From Candidatus Methylopumilus planktonicus (GTDB lineage: Bacteria; Pseudomonadota; Gammaproteobacteria; Burkholderiales; Methylophilaceae), in NCBI RefSeq assembly GCF_000981505.1, contig NZ_LN827929.1, positions 1,240,001-1,304,000 of the forward strand: DNA of 64,000 nt. The letters are read 5' to 3'. The translations under genes and the position numbers were made by a program. Below the pieces are notes generated by a model. The model saw nothing but the letters and a program-made list of their open reading frames with translations, did not search any database and was not told where the DNA came from. Below, one piece after another: positions 1 through 12,765 of this stretch (position 1 is the stretch's first letter; the number at the start of each line of letters is the position of its first letter).

Positions 1-2
1 TG

Positions 3-237
3 AAGCTACCCGAAAGATTTCACAGATGGTATGGCGATCAAATGGTGATAGCTGAAGAATACAAAAAAAATAAAGAAAAATATTTCTTACTTCCACAAAA
101 AGAGTATCTTTTTATTACAAGAAACTCTTTTAATCGAGACGAGTTAGTAGATTTAATAAGAATTGGGGTAAAAATTATAACTTTCAAGGGCCCATACTCA
201 AAAGAATTCATACCACAAACATTGAAGGAGCTATTAG

Positions 238-245
<8 letters not shown>
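3..245 (+). CDS. glycosyltransferase-like protein, C-terminal part (cut by window edge)
   Basis: The reading frame is open from base 3, so the gene begins before the window and only its last 80 codons are seen. An internal ATG at 42 is unlikely to be the start, because the frame continues upstream with sensible protein sequence (LPERFHRWYGDQ). The WYGDQ motif resembles the end of the catalytic domain in small GT-A-like sugar transferases, where a Trp/Tyr-Gly-Asp-Gln stretch lines the active site. The stop overlaps the next gene by 8 bases, so the two are probably co-transcribed. It belongs to the surface-glycan island. The transferase assignment is inferred from motif and context and is only moderately sure. 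Confidence 0.5.
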
Positions 246-1508
<1,263 letters not shown>

Positions 1509-1509
1509 A

Positions 1510-2193
1510 TTATTTTTTTAAATTTCCTTTGAAGTGTTTCATAAACTTTGAGAGTTCGGTAGAAGGCCAAACATTTAGTCCATAAACCCCTTTTGATAAA
1601 TTATTTTCAGTAAGGCCATTAAATTCTCGTCTTACTACATCAAATACATATGCGTCATGCCATTCTGCAAGGGAAAATACCCTTCCGGAATCAAAGTACC
1701 AAAACCATCTTCGAATAAAACTTTTGCCATTATCATTTAAAAAGAATGCAACAAAACCAGATTCTGAATGATGCCAACTTGATCTACCCAGGTAAGTGAC
1801 ATCAAATCCCTCGACTATAGGCAATATATCCTGTTGTGTAATTTTTTTAAAAAATAACACATCTGCATCTATCCAAATTCTGTACCCTTCGTTGGGAAGG
1901 ATATCATTGTTCATCGCTAAAACTTTTTGGCAAAATTTACTAGCTTGAAATCTATAATCATTTTTAACAGAATCAGGAAAATTAACTAACTCGGACTGCA
2001 AAAAATCTTGGACATCTGAGGACAATTTAAAATAAACAACATTTTTTCTTTGTGGATAATTTGAAGGGTCATCTTCTACGCCTATAAATAAATTAATATC
2101 ATCCGAATCAAATGACTCTATGAAATTTTTTCCATACTCTACAAAACCATTTGGGCTAAAAGAAGAAACAAAAGAAATATTTTTATTGCTCAT
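1510..2193 (-). CDS. GT-A-like glycosyltransferase (island gene)
   Basis: This 227-residue protein has the motif RIWIDADVLFF near residue 107. Its Asp-x-Asp pair is the usual metal/nucleotide-sugar site of GT-A transferases. A later region (WHHSESGFVAFF and AEWHDAYVFD) resembles the acceptor side of small sugar transferases and of the partial protein at the left edge. No signal peptide or membrane segment is seen, so it probably works in the cytoplasm. It lies between the hemB fragment and hemB itself, ending 4 bases before hemB's stop codon, with AT-rich base use. A role in building a strain-variable surface glycan is inferred from context; donor and acceptor are unknown. Confidence 0.65.
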   Translation of the reverse strand: MSNKNISFVSSFSPNGFVEYGKNFIESFDSDDINLFIGVEDDPSNYPQRKNVVYFKLSSDVQDFLQSELVNFPDSVKNDYRFQASKFCQKVLAMNNDILPNEGYRIWIDADVLFFKKITQQDILPIVEGFDVTYLGRSSWHHSESGFVAFFLNDNGKSFIRRWFWYFDSGRVFSLAEWHDAYVFDVVRREFNGLTENNLSKGVYGLNVWPSTELSKFMKHFKGNLKK

Positions 2194-2197
2194 TTAA

Positions 2198-3979
<1,782 letters not shown>

Positions 3980-3987
<8 letters not shown>

Positions 3988-4966
3988 GGGACGCCACCTT
4001 GAGTGCTTCTAATTTTTTTAATGCCAAACCTTGGTCAATCACTGATGCAGCTTTCTCAATACCTTCTTTTAAGGAAGACGAAATGCCACTGACATAAATA
4101 GCCGCCCCTGCGTTAAGGATTGTGATGTTGCGATGTGAGCCTAGACTACCATTTAGCACATCAAGCATCATAGTCTTCGATGCATCCGCATTTTCCACTT
4201 GAATCGTTTTAAGATCTGCTACGTCCAATCCAAAATCATCAGGCTGAATAGTGTAGGTTGTGATTGTTTTGTTTTTTAACTCTGTCACAGTGGTTGGGCT
4301 TGAGATAGAAATTTCATCCATACCATCTTCACCATGCACCACCATGACATGCTCACTTCCTAATTTTGATAACACCTCTGCCATGGTTTGTGTGAGCAAC
4401 TTATCATAAACACCCAATACTTGACGCGTTGCCAATGCTGGATTTGCTAGGGGGCCTAAAACATTAAAAATGGTTCTGATACCTAATTTTTTTCGAACCG
4501 GTGCTGCATATCGCATCGCTGGATGAAAGTTAGGGGCAAACATAAACGCAATACCAATCTCATTCACAAGCGATGCCACTTTGTCTGCTGTTAAATTGAC
4601 ATTCACACCTAGAGCTTCTAATACATCAGCACTTCCACATTTAGATGATACTGAGCGACCGCCATGTTTCGCTACTTTCACACCGGCACTTGCGGCTACA
4701 ATCGCACTCAAGGTCGACACATTAAATGTTTGAATGCCATCCCCTCCTGTGCCGCAGGTATCCACTAAATGTGTTTTATCCTGAATCACCACTTGTTTTG
4801 AAAATTGACGCATCACGGTTGCTGCGTCAAAAATATTGTCTGCAGTCACTCCTTTTTCATTGAGAGCTAACACATAAGATTCAATAATGTCGTCACTTAG
4901 GACACCTGACATTAAAGACTGCATAAAGTCTTTCACAGATAATTCTTTTGAGCCCATGTTAGCCAT
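3980..4966 (-). CDS. trpD: anthranilate phosphoribosyltransferase
   Basis: TrpD transfers phosphoribose from PRPP to anthranilate. The 328-residue protein shows the glycine-rich PRPP loop [17 protein letters not shown], the [21 protein letters not shown] anthranilate/PRPP region and the [13 protein letters not shown] motif, all diagnostic of the family. It is separate from TrpG, unlike the fused enterobacterial form. It overlaps trpG upstream by 8 bases and trpC downstream by 8 bases, so trpG-trpD-trpC are tightly coupled. A start at Met4 would also be possible; the longer start keeps the overlap pattern. Confidence 0.97.
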
Positions 4967-5528
4967 ATGCTTTTAAAAAATTATTTAATAGATCGTGTCC
5001 ATGTTCGGTGAGGACAGATTCAGGATGAAATTGAACACCTTCAATCGGAAGTGTCTTATGACGAACCCCCATAATTTCTTCATCATCGGTCCATGCCGTC
5101 ACTTCTAAGCAATGAGGTAATGTTGCACGCTCAATCACCAGCGAATGATAACGTGTCGCTGTAAATGGATTTTTTATGTCTTTAAATACCCCTTGATCTG
5201 TATGATGAATTTTTGAAGTTTTGCCATGCATCAATGTTTTAGCATGAATAATTTTCCCCCCAAATGCTTGGCCAATGGTTTGATGGCCTAAGCAAACGCC
5301 TAGAATGGGAATGTCCCCTTTGAATGTATTCACAATTTCTACAGAAACCCCTGCCTCGTTGGGCGTGCATGGGCCAGGAGACAACACAATATACTGAGGA
5401 TTCTTTTTTTTGATTTCATCAATCGTGATCTCATCATTACGATACACTTCAACCTCTTGTTTGAGCTCAGCCAAATACTGAACAAGGTTATAAGTAAATG
5501 AATCGTAGTTATCAATCATGAGCAACAT
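4959..5528 (-). CDS. trpG: anthranilate synthase glutamine amidotransferase subunit
   Basis: TrpG supplies ammonia from glutamine to TrpE for anthranilate synthesis. The 189 residues form a class I amidotransferase domain with [12 protein letters not shown], the nucleophile Cys79 in [16 protein letters not shown], and the His-Glu pair in [14 protein letters not shown]. In many bacteria the same subunit also serves aminodeoxychorismate synthase (PabA); no second copy is in view. It lies 3 bases downstream of trpE and overlaps trpD by 8 bases. The start [11 protein letters not shown] is the usual one for the family. Confidence 0.96.
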   Translation of the reverse strand: MLLMIDNYDSFTYNLVQYLAELKQEVEVYRNDEITIDEIKKKNPQYIVLSPGPCTPNEAGVSVEIVNTFKGDIPILGVCLGHQTIGQAFGGKIIHAKTLMHGKTSKIHHTDQGVFKDIKNPFTATRYHSLVIERATLPHCLEVTAWTDDEEIMGVRHKTLPIEGVQFHPESVLTEHGHDLLNNFLKAYG

Positions 5529-5531
5529 AAT

Positions 5532-7004
5532 TTATTTTCCTGATTGCACAATTTCTGCGGCACGTAATACGGCTTTCGCTTTGTTTTGTGTTTCAACCCA
5601 TTCGTTATGTGGAATAGAATCGGCCACAATACCTGCGCCCGCTTGTACGTAAAGCATTTTATTTTTTATGACCCCTGTTCTAATGGCGATGGCCACATCC
5701 ATATCACCATCAAAACCTAAATAACCTACAGCGCCAGCATAAATACCACGCTTGCTAGGTTCTAGTTCATGAATAATTTCCATCGCACGAACTTTAGGTG
5801 CACCACTGACCGTCCCTGCTGGGAAAGTGGCTTTCAAAACATCCATGGCATGCATATGGGGTTTTAATGTGCCTTCTACATTAGACACAATGTGCATGAC
5901 ATGTGAATAACGTTCAATGGTCATATTGTCCGTCACTTTCACAGAGCCTGATTGAGAAACACGTCCAATATCATTTCGACCTAAATCCATGAGTTGCACA
6001 TGTTCTGCACATTCTTTAGGGTCGGCTAATAATTCTTTTTCTAATTTCAAATCTTCTTCTTCAGTTTTGCCGCGAGGTCGCGTGCCTGCAATGGGTCTTA
6101 CCGTCACCGTTTCATCTTCAAGTCTCACTAAAATTTCAGGGGACGCACCCACTACATGATGATCATCCATATGGTAATAAAACATATAAGGGGAGGGATT
6201 TAACGTGCGAAGCGATTCGTAAAGAGCCACTGGGGGAGATTCAAATTTTTGCGACATCCTTTGCGATAACACAACTTGCATAATGTCGCCTTCAAAAATA
6301 TAAGACTTTGCTTTTTCAACAGCTTTTTTAAATGCTTCTTCGCCAAATTCTGAATGCGCTTCTGTGAGATTTGATGTTTGAAGTGGCTCTGTCTTCATTG
6401 ACTGATGGAGCTGATCATAAAGTTTATCTAATCTTGCAACACCTAAAACATAAGCATCTTTAATAGATGGATCTGCATAGCTCACAATAAAAATCTTTTT
6501 TGCTACATTGTCGACCACAATCAGCTCGTCAGACAGCATCAATAAAATATCAGGTACGCCTAAAATGTCTTTTGTTTTTTTATGTTTTAAACGAGATTCA
6601 ATATATTGAATCGTCTCATATCCGAAATAACCCGCTAACCCACCTGCAAACCTGGGTAGCTCTATATCGTGAGGCACTTTAAATTGGCTCAAATAATTTT
6701 GAATAAAATCGAATGGATTTTGTGTGTTCTCTTTTTTAATCACTTTATTTTGATCAATCACTTCAATCACATCATCACGAATGACAATTCTTTTTTTAGA
6801 GGGGAGCCCAATAATCGAATAACGACCAAAGCGTTCGCCACCTTCCACCGATTCCAAAAGATATGAAAAGGGAAGATTAGCTAACTTCTGATAAATCGAT
6901 AAAGGTGTTTCATGGCCCACATCAAAAGATTTGACTAAAGGAATGAAGTTAAAACCTTCAGCCTTGTAGGTATTAAATTTGTCTGATGTGATTAAAGTAG
7001 TCAT
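5532..7004 (-). CDS. trpE: anthranilate synthase component I
   Basis: TrpE aminates and aromatises chorismate to anthranilate, the committed step of tryptophan synthesis, using ammonia from TrpG. Two domains are visible: the N-terminal domain with LLESVEGGERFGRYSIIG, which carries the feedback-inhibition site, and the chorismate-binding domain with PIAGTRPRGKTEEED, FPAGTVSGAPKVRAMEII and QAGAGIVADS. I choose ATG at 7004 (490 residues, MTTLITSDKF). An in-frame TTG at 7019 would add five residues but lies inside a stem-loop (7010-7037). No clear Shine-Dalgarno sequence precedes either start, so translation may depend on coupling or on that hairpin. The gene heads trpEGDC. Confidence 0.95.
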   Translation of the reverse strand: MTTLITSDKFNTYKAEGFNFIPLVKSFDVGHETPLSIYQKLANLPFSYLLESVEGGERFGRYSIIGLPSKKRIVIRDDVIEVIDQNKVIKKENTQNPFDFIQNYLSQFKVPHDIELPRFAGGLAGYFGYETIQYIESRLKHKKTKDILGVPDILLMLSDELIVVDNVAKKIFIVSYADPSIKDAYVLGVARLDKLYDQLHQSMKTEPLQTSNLTEAHSEFGEEAFKKAVEKAKSYIFEGDIMQVVLSQRMSQKFESPPVALYESLRTLNPSPYMFYYHMDDHHVVGASPEILVRLEDETVTVRPIAGTRPRGKTEEEDLKLEKELLADPKECAEHVQLMDLGRNDIGRVSQSGSVKVTDNMTIERYSHVMHIVSNVEGTLKPHMHAMDVLKATFPAGTVSGAPKVRAMEIIHELEPSKRGIYAGAVGYLGFDGDMDVAIAIRTGVIKNKMLYVQAGAGIVADSIPHNEWVETQNKAKAVLRAAEIVQSGK

Positions 7005-7009
7005 GTTAG

Positions 7010-7037
7010 AAACGCACAAACATTTGTTGGTGCGTTT
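7010..7037 (-). promoter_or_regulatory. stem-loop immediately before trpE
   Basis: On the RNA of the minus strand an 8-base arm AAACGCAC pairs exactly with GTGCGTTT across a 12-base loop. The stem ends five bases before the chosen trpE ATG at 7004 and lies between the rpe stop and trpE. It is not followed by a U-run in the minus direction, so it is not a standard terminator for rpe. It could hide the trpE start region or modulate read-through. No Trp-rich leader peptide is visible, so classical attenuation is not supported. Confidence 0.4.
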
Positions 7038-7042
7038 TTAAA

Positions 7043-7741
7043 TTAAACAGTTGCGAGTGATGCGCGTAATGACTTTACCACGGTATCATAATGATTAGGG
7101 TCAGTATCTTTACCAGCACCAAAAATAGCAGAGCCCGCAACAAAAGTATCTGCTCCGGCTTTTGCAATTTCTGCGATGTTATTAGCGTTCACGCCTCCGT
7201 CCACTTCTAACCAAATTTGACGGCCCGTTTTTTCATAATAGGCATCAATTTTTTGACGAGCGATTCTAAGTTTATTAAGTGTTTCAGGAATGAATTTTTG
7301 ACCGCCGAACCCTGGATTCACAGACATTAAAAGTATCATATCGATTTTATCCATCACGTGATCAAGGTAATCAAGTGGGGTCGCTGGATTAAATACCAAG
7401 CCTGATTTACATCCTGAGTCACGCACCAATGAAAGACTTCGATCAATATGATCTGAACCTTCAGGATGAAAAGTAATGATATTGGCCCCTGCTTTTGCAA
7501 AGTCAGGAATAATACGGTCTACGGGTTTTACCATCAAATGCACATCAATAATGGCATCTGTCACTGGGCGAATGGCTTCGCAAACTAAAGGGCCAATCGT
7601 TAAATTAGGTACGTAATGATTGTCCATCACATCAAAGTGAACAATATCAGTTCCTGACTTAATGACGTCGGCAATTTCTTGGCCAAGTTTCGCGAAATTC
7701 GCTGAAAGAATACTGGGGGCAATTCTAAATGTTTTATCCAT
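7043..7741 (-). CDS. rpe: ribulose-phosphate 3-epimerase
   Basis: Rpe interconverts ribulose 5-phosphate and xylulose 5-phosphate in the pentose phosphate pathway. In ribulose-monophosphate methylotrophs it also helps regenerate the formaldehyde acceptor. The 232-residue TIM barrel shows the motifs [32 protein letters not shown] (metal Asp and His), [22 protein letters not shown] and [11 protein letters not shown]. It is the first gene of a minus-strand run into trpE. Many betaproteobacteria have gph (phosphoglycolate phosphatase) between rpe and trpE; here it is absent. The start follows a region shared with the divergent hemA. Confidence 0.96.
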   Translation of the reverse strand: MDKTFRIAPSILSANFAKLGQEIADVIKSGTDIVHFDVMDNHYVPNLTIGPLVCEAIRPVTDAIIDVHLMVKPVDRIIPDFAKAGANIITFHPEGSDHIDRSLSLVRDSGCKSGLVFNPATPLDYLDHVMDKIDMILLMSVNPGFGGQKFIPETLNKLRIARQKIDAYYEKTGRQIWLEVDGGVNANNIAEIAKAGADTFVAGSAIFGAGKDTDPNHYDTVVKSLRASLATV

Positions 7742-7780
7742 ATTTCTAGTGATCCCAAATGAAAGTTGAGTGAGATATTG

Positions 7781-7796
7781 TAAAATAGCTATTTTA
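7781..7796. repeat. perfect 16-base palindrome between rpe and hemA
   Basis: TAAAATAGCTATTTTA is its own reverse complement and lies in the 101-base gap between the divergent rpe and hemA genes. Part of it (TATTTT, 7790-7795) could serve as a weak -10 for hemA with TTGAGT at 7766-7771 (18-base spacer). It could be an operator for one or both genes, or simply overlapping AT-rich promoter elements. No known regulator consensus is recognised. Confidence 0.4.
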
Positions 7797-7842
7797 ACTC
7801 TTAAATGGCGTGAAGCTAAAGCGTCGGATTAAGAATATTCAC

Positions 7843-9087
7843 ATGCAGCTTTATACCGTAGGCATTAACCACACCACAGCCCCCATTGCGATCCGTGAAA
7901 AAGTCGCTTTTGATCCCGATCATTTAAGCCAAGCCTTGCTCGAACTCATGGAACATAAAGTGAGCGAAGCGGCTATTTTATCTACCTGTAACCGCAGTGA
8001 AATCTACGCCACAGCGCGGGACCCGAAAATCATCATCGATTGGCTTTGTAAGTATCACGGTATCAAATTAAAAACCATTGAATCCCATCTTTATGTCTAT
8101 GAAAACCAAGAAGCCGTCCAACATGCATTTCGTGTAGCTTCAGGTTTAGATAGCATGGTGTTAGGAGAGCCACAAATTTTAGGCCAAATGAAACAAGCCA
8201 TTAAAACCGCTGAAAATACCGGAACCTTAGGCGCTCTCCTCAATAAGCTTTTTCAAAAGACATTCTCTGTGGCCAAAGAAGTCCGAACCAAAACAGATAT
8301 AGGCATGAGCTCAATTTCGATGGCAGCGGCTTCTATAAAGCTGGCCGAAAGTATTTTTGGGGATTTAAAAACTTCAAAAGTACTTCTTATTGGTGCAGGT
8401 GAAATGATTGAACTTTGCGCCGAACATATTAAAAATAGACAACCTAAATCCATGACGGTGGCTAATCGTTCCCTTGATCGGGGACTGAGTTTAGCTAAAA
8501 AAATTAAGGGTGATGCCTGTCTTATTTCAGAACTCTCTGATCGCCTTCATGAGTTCGATATTGTTTTAAGCTCTACTGCAAGCCAATTACCTATTGTAGG
8601 CTTAGGCATGGTGGAGCGCGCACTCAAAACAAGACGAAATCGCCCTATGTTTATGGTTGATCTTGCGGTACCGCGTGACATTGAACCTGAGGTAGGAAAA
8701 CTCAGTGATGTTTATCTTTATACCGTCGATGATTTATCTCACCTCATTGAAGAAGGCTTAACCAATCGTCAGTCTGCAGCTATTGAAGCTCAAAAAATCA
8801 TTGATCATCACGTAAAAGATTTCACGCATTGGCTTAAAACGCGTACTATCGTGCCTACAATTAAAGCGCTTCGCGACCATGCTGAAAGTTATCGCGTCAC
8901 TGAGCTTAAAAAAGCACAAAAACTTCTAAATCAAGGCATGAAGCCAGAAGAAGTTTTGGAAGTGTTAAGTAAGGCTTTAGCTAATAAGTTTGTCCATCAT
9001 CCAAGCCAAGCTCTCAATGAAGCTAAGGGTGAAGAGCATGAACTACTCACCAAAACATTAAAGAAAATTTACCCACTTAAAGATTAA
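7843..9087 (+). CDS. hemA: glutamyl-tRNA reductase
   Basis: HemA reduces glutamyl-tRNA(Glu) to glutamate-1-semialdehyde, the first committed step of the C5 route to haem. The 414-residue protein carries the catalytic Cys49 in [12 protein letters not shown], the tRNA/substrate motif [15 protein letters not shown], a Rossmann NADPH site (VLLIGAGEM) and a C-terminal dimerisation helix region. I use ATG at 7843 ([15 protein letters not shown]), the conserved family start; an upstream in-frame GTG at 7810 would add 11 non-conserved residues. It leads hemA-prfA-prmC, a common proteobacterial arrangement, with prfA 5 bases downstream. Confidence 0.96.
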   Translation: MQLYTVGINHTTAPIAIREKVAFDPDHLSQALLELMEHKVSEAAILSTCNRSEIYATARDPKIIIDWLCKYHGIKLKTIESHLYVYENQEAVQHAFRVASGLDSMVLGEPQILGQMKQAIKTAENTGTLGALLNKLFQKTFSVAKEVRTKTDIGMSSISMAAASIKLAESIFGDLKTSKVLLIGAGEMIELCAEHIKNRQPKSMTVANRSLDRGLSLAKKIKGDACLISELSDRLHEFDIVLSSTASQLPIVGLGMVERALKTRRNRPMFMVDLAVPRDIEPEVGKLSDVYLYTVDDLSHLIEEGLTNRQSAAIEAQKIIDHHVKDFTHWLKTRTIVPTIKALRDHAESYRVTELKKAQKLLNQGMKPEEVLEVLSKALANKFVHHPSQALNEAKGEEHELLTKTLKKIYPLKD

Positions 9088-9092
9088 ATGTC

Positions 9093-10172
9093 ATGAAGCC
9101 TTCCATGCAAAAAAAATTAGCAGGATTAAGTGATCGCATTCAGGAGCTTAATACCTTATTAGGTTCTGCAACGATTACTAATGACATGGATTATTATCGC
9201 AAAATTACTAAAGAACATTCAGATATCACACCTATTGTGGATGAATATCACGCCTACAAAAAAAATGAAGCTAATTTAAACGAAGCACAAAGTATGCTTT
9301 CTGACCCTGAGATGAAAGAATTTGCGCAAGAAGAAATTGAGCAATGTAAATTAAAACTTGTCACGATTGAAGATAATTTACAAAAATTATTACTGCCAAA
9401 AGATCCAAGTGATGAAAAAAATATTTTTCTAGAAATTCGTGCTGGTACGGGTGGTGACGAATCGGCTTTATTCGCAGGTGATTTATTCAGAATGTATTCA
9501 AGATATACAGAACGCCAAGGCTGGAAAATGGAAATTGTGTCATCGAGCGAATCTGAAGTCGGTGGTTACAAAGAAATCATTATGAAAATAATTGGGCAGG
9601 GGGCTTATTCAAAGTTGAAATTTGAATCAGGTGGTCATCGCGTGCAGCGAGTGCCTGATACAGAAACACAAGGCCGTATTCACACCTCGGCTTGCACCGT
9701 TGCCGTATTACCTGAAGCTGATGAAATTAGTGATGTCATTATTAATCCAGCCGAAATTAGACTTGATACCTACCGCGCATCAGGTGCAGGTGGTCAACAT
9801 ATTAATAAAACTGATTCAGCTGTTCGTATTACACACTTACCTACAGGGATTGTGGTGGAATGCCAAGACGACAGGTCGCAGCATCGAAATAAAGCGCAAG
9901 CCATGAGTGTTTTAGCAGCGCGTATTCGTGATGCACAAATTCGCGAACAACAATCTAAATTAGCATCAGATCGCAGATCTCTCATCGGGAGTGGGGATAG
10001 AAGTGAACGAATTCGTACCTACAATTATCCTCAAGGCCGCATTACTGATCATCGTATTAATTTAACGCTTTATAAAATAGAAGCCATTACGGATGGTGAT
10101 ATGGAAGAACTTATTAATGCATTATCCAATGAGCATCAAGCTGATCTTCTTGCAGGCTTTGCAGAGGATTAA
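9093..10172 (+). CDS. prfA: peptide chain release factor 1
   Basis: RF1 ends translation at UAA and UAG codons. The 359 residues are normal length. The catalytic GGQ sits in [16 protein letters not shown] near residue 230, and the codon-recognition tripeptide region reads [15 protein letters not shown], with PDT in place of the PAT of Escherichia coli; it still fits the PxT pattern. The GGQ glutamine is methylated by the product of the next gene, prmC, which starts 3 bases after the stop. The N-terminal coiled-coil-like domain is intact. Confidence 0.97.
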   Translation: MKPSMQKKLAGLSDRIQELNTLLGSATITNDMDYYRKITKEHSDITPIVDEYHAYKKNEANLNEAQSMLSDPEMKEFAQEEIEQCKLKLVTIEDNLQKLLLPKDPSDEKNIFLEIRAGTGGDESALFAGDLFRMYSRYTERQGWKMEIVSSSESEVGGYKEIIMKIIGQGAYSKLKFESGGHRVQRVPDTETQGRIHTSACTVAVLPEADEISDVIINPAEIRLDTYRASGAGGQHINKTDSAVRITHLPTGIVVECQDDRSQHRNKAQAMSVLAARIRDAQIREQQSKLASDRRSLIGSGDRSERIRTYNYPQGRITDHRINLTLYKIEAITDGDMEELINALSNEHQADLLAGFAED

Positions 10173-10175
10173 AAT

Positions 10176-11030
10176 GTGGCGACCATTCGCGACACATTAA
10201 AAAATACTCAAAATAAACTTTATCTAAGCATAGGCTATTCATCAGATGAAGCAAAACTTGAAGCCCGTTTTATTCTAGAGTATGTCTTAAAGATCACTCA
10301 AAAAGAAATCATCCAAAAAAGCGATGAAGATATTCATAAAGATAACCAAACTCAGATTAAATACATCACAGAAAAAAGAATGGGTGGCACGCCTCTTCCC
10401 TATCTTCTGGGTGAATGGGCTTTTTATGGAAGAGCGTTTAAAGTAAATCCTCATGTACTTATTCCAAGGGCTGACACAGAAACTCTCATTGAAACAGCGC
10501 TCTCAAAAATAAATGCGGGAGATCATTTTGACATTTTGGATCTCGGATGTGGTACCGGGATTATCGGCATCACCATAGCCCTTGAAAGATCGCTTTCAAA
10601 AGTGACGCTCGTTGATCAATCTGAAGATGCCATACAAAATACAAAAGAAAATCAAATGCTTCATCAAGTAAGCAATATCATGATTCAAAAAAGTGATTGG
10701 TTTAGTGCATTAGATCAAACAAGATTTGATGTCATCTTAAGTAACCCACCTTATTTAGAGGATAAAGATCCTCACCTATCACAAGGCTTAGAAAATGAGC
10801 CCCTTGATGCTCTCGTTTCAGGTCCCACTGGAATAGAAGCTATACAATATATTATCGAAAATGCTAAAAATCACATCAAACCGTTAGGTTGGCTTTTTAT
10901 TGAGCATGGTTACAATCAAGCAAAAATATTACAAGATTTATTCGAAAAAAATGGCTATCAGTATATTGAAAATGCCAAAGATATTCATGGTGTTGATCGT
11001 GTTACTTTCGCGCAATATTCAATAGTATAA
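10176..11030 (+). CDS. prmC: release factor glutamine N5-methyltransferase
   Basis: PrmC methylates the glutamine of the GGQ motif of RF1 and RF2. The 284-residue protein has an N-terminal helical domain, the SAM motif [16 protein letters not shown] and the diagnostic NPPY catalytic tetrapeptide ([11 protein letters not shown]). It starts with GTG at 10176, directly after prfA; an out-of-frame ATG overlaps the start. A start this close to its substrate's gene is usual. Eight bases separate it from metX. Confidence 0.95.
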   Translation: MATIRDTLKNTQNKLYLSIGYSSDEAKLEARFILEYVLKITQKEIIQKSDEDIHKDNQTQIKYITEKRMGGTPLPYLLGEWAFYGRAFKVNPHVLIPRADTETLIETALSKINAGDHFDILDLGCGTGIIGITIALERSLSKVTLVDQSEDAIQNTKENQMLHQVSNIMIQKSDWFSALDQTRFDVILSNPPYLEDKDPHLSQGLENEPLDALVSGPTGIEAIQYIIENAKNHIKPLGWLFIEHGYNQAKILQDLFEKNGYQYIENAKDIHGVDRVTFAQYSIV

Positions 11031-11038
11031 TCGTCATC

Positions 11039-12172
11039 ATGAGTGAAAAAAATTCAGTGGGCCTTGTTAAAGCAAAGCTAGTCAAAATTACAAAACCACT
11101 TAAGTTAACGAGCGGTAAAAAATTACCGAACTATGAACTCGCCTATGAAACCTATGGCAAATTAAATGCTAAAAAAAATAATGCAGTACTTGTATGCCAT
11201 GCATTGTCAGGAAATCATCATGTTGCAGGACGTTATAAAAAAGACGATAAATATCCTGGTTGGTGGGATAACCTCATAGGCCCTGGGAGGCCACTTGATA
11301 CAGATCGCTTCTTTGTCATCGGTGTAAATAATTTAGGTGGCTGCCACGGCACGAGTGGATCTATGAGTATTAATCCAAAAACAAAAAAACGATGGGGTTC
11401 TGATTTTCCTATTGTGACTGTGGAAGACTGGGTAAATACTCAAGCGGCTCTCATAGATCAATTAGGGATCGAAAGTTTAGCGGCTGTCATTGGTGGAAGC
11501 ATAGGTGGCATGCAAGCTATGCAATGGGCACTTTCTTATCCAAAGCGCGTTCGTCACGCCATTGTGATTGCTGCAGCCCCAAATCTCACGGCACAAAATG
11601 TCGCTTTTAATGAAGTCGCGAGACAAGCGATTATCACTGACCCTGATTTTTATAATGGGGATTATTACCGTTTTAAAAAGAAACCTAAACGTGGGCTCCG
11701 GGTTGCAAGAATGCTAGGTCATATTACTTATCTATCGGATGACGCCATGGATTTGAAATTTGGTCGCAAACTTAAAAATAAAAATATTGAATATTCTTTT
11801 GATGTGAATTTTGAAATGGAGTCTTATTTACACCATCAAGGTGATAAATTTGCTGAAGAATTTGATGCAAATACTTATTTAAGAATGACACGTGCATTAG
11901 ATTATTTTGATCCTGCAAAAGATTACCAAGGTAATTTATCTAAAGCTTTCAAAAAAGTGGAGGCTGATTTTTTAGTAGTTTCATTTACGAGCGATTGGCG
12001 ATTTTCCCCTCAGCGCTCAAAAGAAATTGTCAAAGCGCTTTTAGATAATGAATTGACTGTCAGCTATGCCGAGGTCACAGCGCAGCATGGACATGATGCT
12101 TTTCTGATGTCTGATCCCCATTATCACGGCATACTCACGACTTACTTTAAAAAGATCGCAAATCAATTATGA
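11039..12172 (+). CDS. metX: homoserine O-acyltransferase (MetX family)
   Basis: MetX activates homoserine by O-acylation in methionine synthesis. The 377-residue alpha/beta hydrolase has the nucleophile elbow [13 protein letters not shown] (Ser), the family motif [17 protein letters not shown] and the terminal His in [12 protein letters not shown]; the Asp lies in [10 protein letters not shown]. Proteobacterial MetX proteins may use acetyl-CoA or succinyl-CoA, and the acyl donor cannot be decided by eye. It overlaps metW by 4 bases (ATGA), the standard metX-metW pair of betaproteobacteria. The methionine synthase metH is elsewhere in the window. Confidence 0.94.
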   Translation: MSEKNSVGLVKAKLVKITKPLKLTSGKKLPNYELAYETYGKLNAKKNNAVLVCHALSGNHHVAGRYKKDDKYPGWWDNLIGPGRPLDTDRFFVIGVNNLGGCHGTSGSMSINPKTKKRWGSDFPIVTVEDWVNTQAALIDQLGIESLAAVIGGSIGGMQAMQWALSYPKRVRHAIVIAAAPNLTAQNVAFNEVARQAIITDPDFYNGDYYRFKKKPKRGLRVARMLGHITYLSDDAMDLKFGRKLKNKNIEYSFDVNFEMESYLHHQGDKFAEEFDANTYLRMTRALDYFDPAKDYQGNLSKAFKKVEADFLVVSFTSDWRFSPQRSKEIVKALLDNELTVSYAEVTAQHGHDAFLMSDPHYHGILTTYFKKIANQL

Positions 12173-12759
12173 GTTCTCAATTTAGACAAGACTTTGCCGT
12201 CATTGCCAATTGGATCCCGTTCGGTGCCAAAGTCCTCGACTTAGGCTGTGCAGATGGATCTCTTTTAAAGTTTTTAGAAGGCTCTTTAGAAGTAAAGGGA
12301 TATGGTATTGAAAAAGATGATGCGCATTGGCTTAACACTTTAAAACACGGCCTCAATGTCATTCAAATGGATTTGGAATCAGGGTTATCAGGTTTTGAAT
12401 CTCAATCATTTGATGTCGTTATTTTATCTCAAACGTTACAAGCCATCCATAACATCGAAAAAATTGCGCATGAAATGTTACGTGTTGGAAAAGAAGTGAT
12501 CGTGACGTTTCCTAATTTTGGTTATTGGCGACATAGAATACAACTCATTCAAGGTCAAATGCCTAAATCTAAAGCCTTACCTTATGAATGGTATAACACG
12601 CCCAATATCCACTTATGCACGGTCAAAGATTTTGATGAATTTTGTATTAAAAATAAAATTGGTATTAAAGAGCGCCTCATTCTGACTCATGGCAAGCCGG
12701 TTCATTTCATGCCCAATCTCATGGGCGAATTAGCGATGTATCGTCTCGTTTCCAAATAA
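12169..12759 (+). CDS. metW: methionine biosynthesis protein MetW
   Basis: MetW is a small methyltransferase-fold protein always paired with MetX in many proteobacteria and needed for efficient homoserine acylation; its exact chemistry is not settled. The 196 residues show a SAM-like motif [16 protein letters not shown] and the MetW signatures [19 protein letters not shown] and [14 protein letters not shown]. It overlaps metX by 4 bases and is followed 6 bases later by the ampG-like gene. Confidence 0.94.
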   Translation: MSSQFRQDFAVIANWIPFGAKVLDLGCADGSLLKFLEGSLEVKGYGIEKDDAHWLNTLKHGLNVIQMDLESGLSGFESQSFDVVILSQTLQAIHNIEKIAHEMLRVGKEVIVTFPNFGYWRHRIQLIQGQMPKSKALPYEWYNTPNIHLCTVKDFDEFCIKNKIGIKERLILTHGKPVHFMPNLMGELAMYRLVSK

Positions 12760-12765
12760 CTTTTG

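Noticed and set aside
7005..7019. Longer trpE start at TTG (7019).
   Set aside because: The added residues are not family-like and the codon lies inside the stem-loop; ATG at 7004 fits better.
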